Positions 7,356-9,356 of a DNA stretch of 9,356 nucleotides are shown piece by piece. This stretch comes from a bacterium (GTDB lineage Bacteria > Chloroflexota > Limnocylindria > Limnocylindrales > Limnocylindraceae). Made by a program: the position numbers and the translations under genes. How positions within the stretch are numbered: the stretch's first letter is position 1; each line of letters opens with the position of its first letter. The notes beneath the pieces are model-generated. The model was not told where the DNA came from and searched no databases. It saw only the letters and a list, made by a program, of their open reading frames with translations. The stretch is taken from assembly GCA_009919365.1 (NCBI GenBank), contig RGBZ01000029.1, positions 1-9,356 on the forward strand, written 5' to 3'.

Positions 7356-8353
7356 CCGATCACCACGTTGCGCTCCGCGGCAAGGTCGCTGCGCAGCGGA
7401 CGATCAATCAGGGTTCTAATGCGATAACGCAGCGAGAGCCCAGCGCCATCAAACACTGGTGGCGCATCACTCGGAATCGCAAACGTGATGAGGCTCCCCT
7501 TCGCAAGGTCGCTGGTTTGCAGCGCTGCGGCAGCAATGCGCACGGGCGGCGCCATCTTTAGGTCGGCGTAGAGTTCAACGCGCGCGCCGCGGCCACCCGA
7601 TGCACTCGGCCAACGAACGTTGACCCTTAAGGCACTGCCTGGGGCAATCGGTGGAGCCGGATCGACATCCATGGAGACTTCACCTTCGGACCAAGCTCCC
7701 ATCATTGCCGAAGGGCCGAGCGAGAGCACACCCGATCGCAACAGATCTGGATTCTGCGCAACGTTGATCACGGCGGCCACACGCTCGTCGGCGCCTGCGG
7801 CGATGTCCCACTCCACCTGGAGCGTCCACACCACCATGTAGGCACCGAGGTGTACGGAGGGTGGCCCGATTTTTGGAGCGGGCGCAAGGATCTTGAGGTC
7901 GATCTCGTCGCCTGGGGCGAGCGTCGCCGGCACGGCAATCTCCATGAGTGGCACGTTGGCGATCTCGCTGGCAAGCACTTCGATCCAAGTTGTGGTGATT
8001 TCCTGATCGCCGTTCTTCTGTGTCAGGGATTGCGTGACCTCGCGCACTAGGTGTCCCTTTACTGAGACGCGCGTCCCACGCGCCTTGATCTCTTTCGTCG
8101 CGCGAGCACGCAGGCGGGCATGAATCTCACCACCGACAAGGCTCCCAGGCGTCACCTCTATCGAGCCCGAGAGGGCATCGGTGCACGGCGTCAGGAGCTC
8201 AGCCCCGGTCAGGAATGCGAGGGGGTGTGCGCCGTCGCGTGCCGCCAACGCCTCGCCGTTCAGTCGGTCGAGTGGGGCGGGGAGCGACCCCGTCTTCCCT
8301 GGGTGGCGCTCCCGGCCCGCTGCGCGCCAGAGGTCGAGGAAGCTGCTAGCCAC
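7352..8353 (-). CDS. Predicted arrestin-like (Spo0M-type) two-domain beta-sandwich protein
   Basis: A 333-residue protein with no signal peptide or membrane helix, rich in predicted beta strands. Two similar halves can be seen. The first (about residues 50-190) has SGSIEVTPGSLVGGEIHARL, a VSVKGHL strand, and an IAVPATLAPGDEI turn before an alternating strand region reading MVVWTLQVEWDIAAG. The second (about 205-333) starts GEVSMDVDPAPPIAPGSALRV and ends FAIPSDAPPVFDGAGLSLRYRIR. The pattern of paired strands, the proline/glycine turn before hydrophobic strands, and the 'IP.DAPP' element followed by a long strand resemble arrestin N- and C-domains and the bacterial Spo0M family. Function is unknown; such folds usually bind proteins. 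The start is uncertain: GTG 8353 overlaps the end of the HAD gene by 8 nt, GTG 8362 is an alternative, and longer in-frame ATGs would overlap the HAD gene by over 60 nt. Its TAA stop overlaps the LysE-family stop convergently. Confidence 0.68.
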   Translation of the reverse strand: MASSFLDLWRAAGRERHPGKTGSLPAPLDRLNGEALAARDGAHPLAFLTGAELLTPCTDALSGSIEVTPGSLVGGEIHARLRARATKEIKARGTRVSVKGHLVREVTQSLTQKNGDQEITTTWIEVLASEIANVPLMEIAVPATLAPGDEIDLKILAPAPKIGPPSVHLGAYMVVWTLQVEWDIAAGADERVAAVINVAQNPDLLRSGVLSLGPSAMMGAWSEGEVSMDVDPAPPIAPGSALRVNVRWPSASGGRGARVELYADLKMAPPVRIAAAALQTSDLAKGSLITFAIPSDAPPVFDGAGLSLRYRIRTLIDRPLRSDLAAERNVVIG

Positions 8354-9083
8354 GTGGGACACCGCTCGCAGTAACTGCAGCAAGGATGCCCGCCGCCTCC
8401 GCCGCATCGCGCGCGACCCAGGTTGGCCGCTGCGCCGCTGGTAAGTCGTCGATCTGTACAGCGCCAACACCTGCGCCGACGCCCGTCATCAACAGAATGG
8501 AGCGACACCCCGCCGCATTCGCCGCAGCGATATCGGTCGCAGGAGAGTCACCAATCATGATCGCGTCGCGAATATCGCTCCCATCAAGGGCTGCCGCTTG
8601 CAGCAGCAGGTCGGGGGCGGGCTTGCCGATGGCCGTCGCGCGCACCCCCGTCGCCGCCTCCAGCGCCGCCACCGCAGCACCAGTCCCCGGCACGAGTCGA
8701 CCTGGGTCGGGGTAGTTGGCGTCGCGGTTCGGCACGATGAGTGGGGCACCGGCGCGCACCGCGTCAGTAGCAACAGCGAGGTCGTGCCAATCGGACTCGC
8801 GATCGAGGCCTACTGTCACCGCATCAACCCCCCACACGGCGAGCGACTCTGGCCCGTCGAATTCTGCGGTGCGGCAGGCGTCGAGCCCAGCGTCGCGTAG
8901 CTCGGCGGCGAGGCCCTCTGCCCCGTAGACCAGGATGTGGCGATAGCCCGCATCAACGAAGTGCTGCGCCACGGCTGAAGCGGCGGTGATGATGCCGTGC
9001 GTTGAGAGCGGTGCGCCACACGCTTCAATTCGTGAGCGATACTCAACGCGACGCAGGAAGCTGTTGTTGGTGACATAGATCAC
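8346..9083 (-). CDS. HAD-IIA family phosphatase lacking its N-terminal catalytic strand
   Basis: A HAD-superfamily hydrolase of the NagD / 4-nitrophenylphosphatase / phosphoglycolate phosphatase-like group. Visible motifs, by residue from the GTG at 9083: motif II VTNNS (4-8), a type C2 cap in the middle (about 50-150), motif III lysine in IGKPAPD (152-158), and motif IV MIGDSPATD (176-184). What is missing is motif I, the strand plus DxDG with the nucleophilic aspartate, which in this group lies about 25-35 residues before VTNNS. The minus frame is open upstream to the window edge, but that extension shows no DxDG and no family resemblance. On the opposite strand the same DNA encodes an NYN domain. 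So the visible protein would be inactive, and the 5' end has probably been lost at a junction just beyond 9083. The gene overlaps the downstream arrestin-like gene by 8 nt, suggesting translational coupling. Confidence 0.82.
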   Translation of the reverse strand: MIYVTNNSFLRRVEYRSRIEACGAPLSTHGIITAASAVAQHFVDAGYRHILVYGAEGLAAELRDAGLDACRTAEFDGPESLAVWGVDAVTVGLDRESDWHDLAVATDAVRAGAPLIVPNRDANYPDPGRLVPGTGAAVAALEAATGVRATAIGKPAPDLLLQAAALDGSDIRDAIMIGDSPATDIAAANAAGCRSILLMTGVGAGVGAVQIDDLPAAQRPTWVARDAAEAAGILAAVTASGVPRG

Positions 9084-9095
9084 GTCGGCGGCCGG

Positions 9096-9356
9096 GATGA
9101 GGGGCGCCTCAACAACCTCGAGGCAACCCTGCGTCGGACCATCACCCCAGGGGTCGCGATTGAGGTCTTCCGTGATGGGGGTGCCCGCTCTGCCGATGAC
9201 AAGATCGTCGAAGCGATCGGCACGCCAGATCCTGGCTCCGCGGACCGCATCGTTGTCATTACTGACGACCGCGGCCTTGCCGCACGATGCACGGCGCTCG
9301 GGGCCTCCGTCGTGAGCGCCCGCTACTTCCGCGACGCTATTGGTGGCCCACCACGC
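9096..9356 (+). pseudogene. YacP/NYN-domain nuclease-like fragment without a start codon
   Basis: Reading frame with codons starting at 9096, 9099 and so on, running off the right edge. The translated part contains VAIEVFRDGGARSADDKIVEAIG and, after GSADR, the strand IVVITDDRGLAARCTALGASVV and ARYFRDAIGG. The ADD motif followed by a strand and V(T/S)DD-RGLA with LGA is typical of the second half of NYN (YacP-like, PIN-fold) RNA-processing proteins. Codon positions support this strand: first positions are mostly G or A and third positions mostly G or C from about 9096 on. The frame is closed upstream by a TGA at 9033 and has no ATG, GTG or TTG between there and the first homology, and the N-terminal catalytic DGxN strand is missing. 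It is therefore a 5'-truncated gene, apparently joined head-to-head to the truncated HAD gene. The family call is pattern-based. Confidence 0.6.

Noticed and set aside
7340..7365. Possible bidirectional terminator between the convergent LysE-family and arrestin-like genes
   Set aside because: The two stop codons overlap, leaving no spacer, and I see no stem-loop with a T-run there.
7356..7561. Continuation of the first LysE frame to 7561 as a genuine 262-residue protein
   Set aside because: The extra sequence is polar and Arg/His-rich, overlaps the convergent arrestin-like gene by over 200 nt, and the true transporter C-terminus is visible in the neighbouring frame.
9084..9356. Open minus-strand frame continuing upstream of the HAD gene to the window edge, a possible longer HAD protein
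   Set aside because: It shows no DxDG strand and contains several rare-type Arg/Gly codons further up. The opposite strand in the same codon register gives a better family match and better codon positions, so this is probably a shadow frame. A short real piece near 9084-9120 cannot be excluded.

Overview
The window looks like chromosomal DNA of a GC-rich bacterium. It is densely packed, with gene gaps of about 4 to 60 bases and no gene-free stretch over 300 bases. GTG starts are used and most third codon positions are G or C. The gene mix (actinobacterial/Chloroflexota-style GlgC, YbjN-like protein, EnvC/RipA-like M23 peptidase, NDUFA9-like reductase, HAD-IIA phosphatase, YacP-like NYN protein) suggests Chloroflexota or a similar GC-rich lineage. 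That assignment is an inference; no rRNA or tRNA marker is present. I see no rRNA, tRNA, CRISPR array, insertion sequence or phage gene.

Positions 1-6711 hold six minus-strand genes that read as one likely transcription unit. In transcription order they are an NDUFA9-like NAD(P)-binding reductase, leucyl aminopeptidase (pepA), a secreted coiled-coil M23 peptidase, ADP-glucose pyrophosphorylase (glgC), a small YbjN-like protein, and nicotinate phosphoribosyltransferase (pncB), which runs off the left edge. Spacings are 25 nt, 40 nt, an overlap, 4 nt and 35 nt. The functions are housekeeping: peptide turnover, cell-wall remodelling, glycogen synthesis and NAD salvage. I see no dedicated shared pathway.

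At 6712-6772 a 61-nt divergent gap separates this unit from a plus-strand LysE-family transporter gene (6773-7355). That gene appears to have a leaderless promoter, with TATGAT 6 nt before the ATG. Its reading frame is broken at a GGGGG run near 7229-7233, and the true C-terminus continues in another frame to a stop that overlaps the next gene convergently.

Positions 7352-9083 hold a minus-strand pair: a HAD-IIA phosphatase, then a protein that looks like a two-domain bacterial arrestin-like (Spo0M-type) protein, overlapping by about 8 nt. The HAD protein lacks the N-terminal strand that should carry its catalytic aspartate. Immediately beyond it, on the opposite strand, is a YacP/NYN-like fragment with no start codon that runs off the right edge. 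The simplest reading is that two head-to-head genes have lost both 5' ends and the promoter region between them at one junction near 9084-9150.

I found no convincing new multi-gene system. The points most worth checking are the two damaged loci (LysE near 7230, HAD/NYN near 9084-9150), the arrestin-like protein next to a HAD phosphatase, and the unusual start of glgC.
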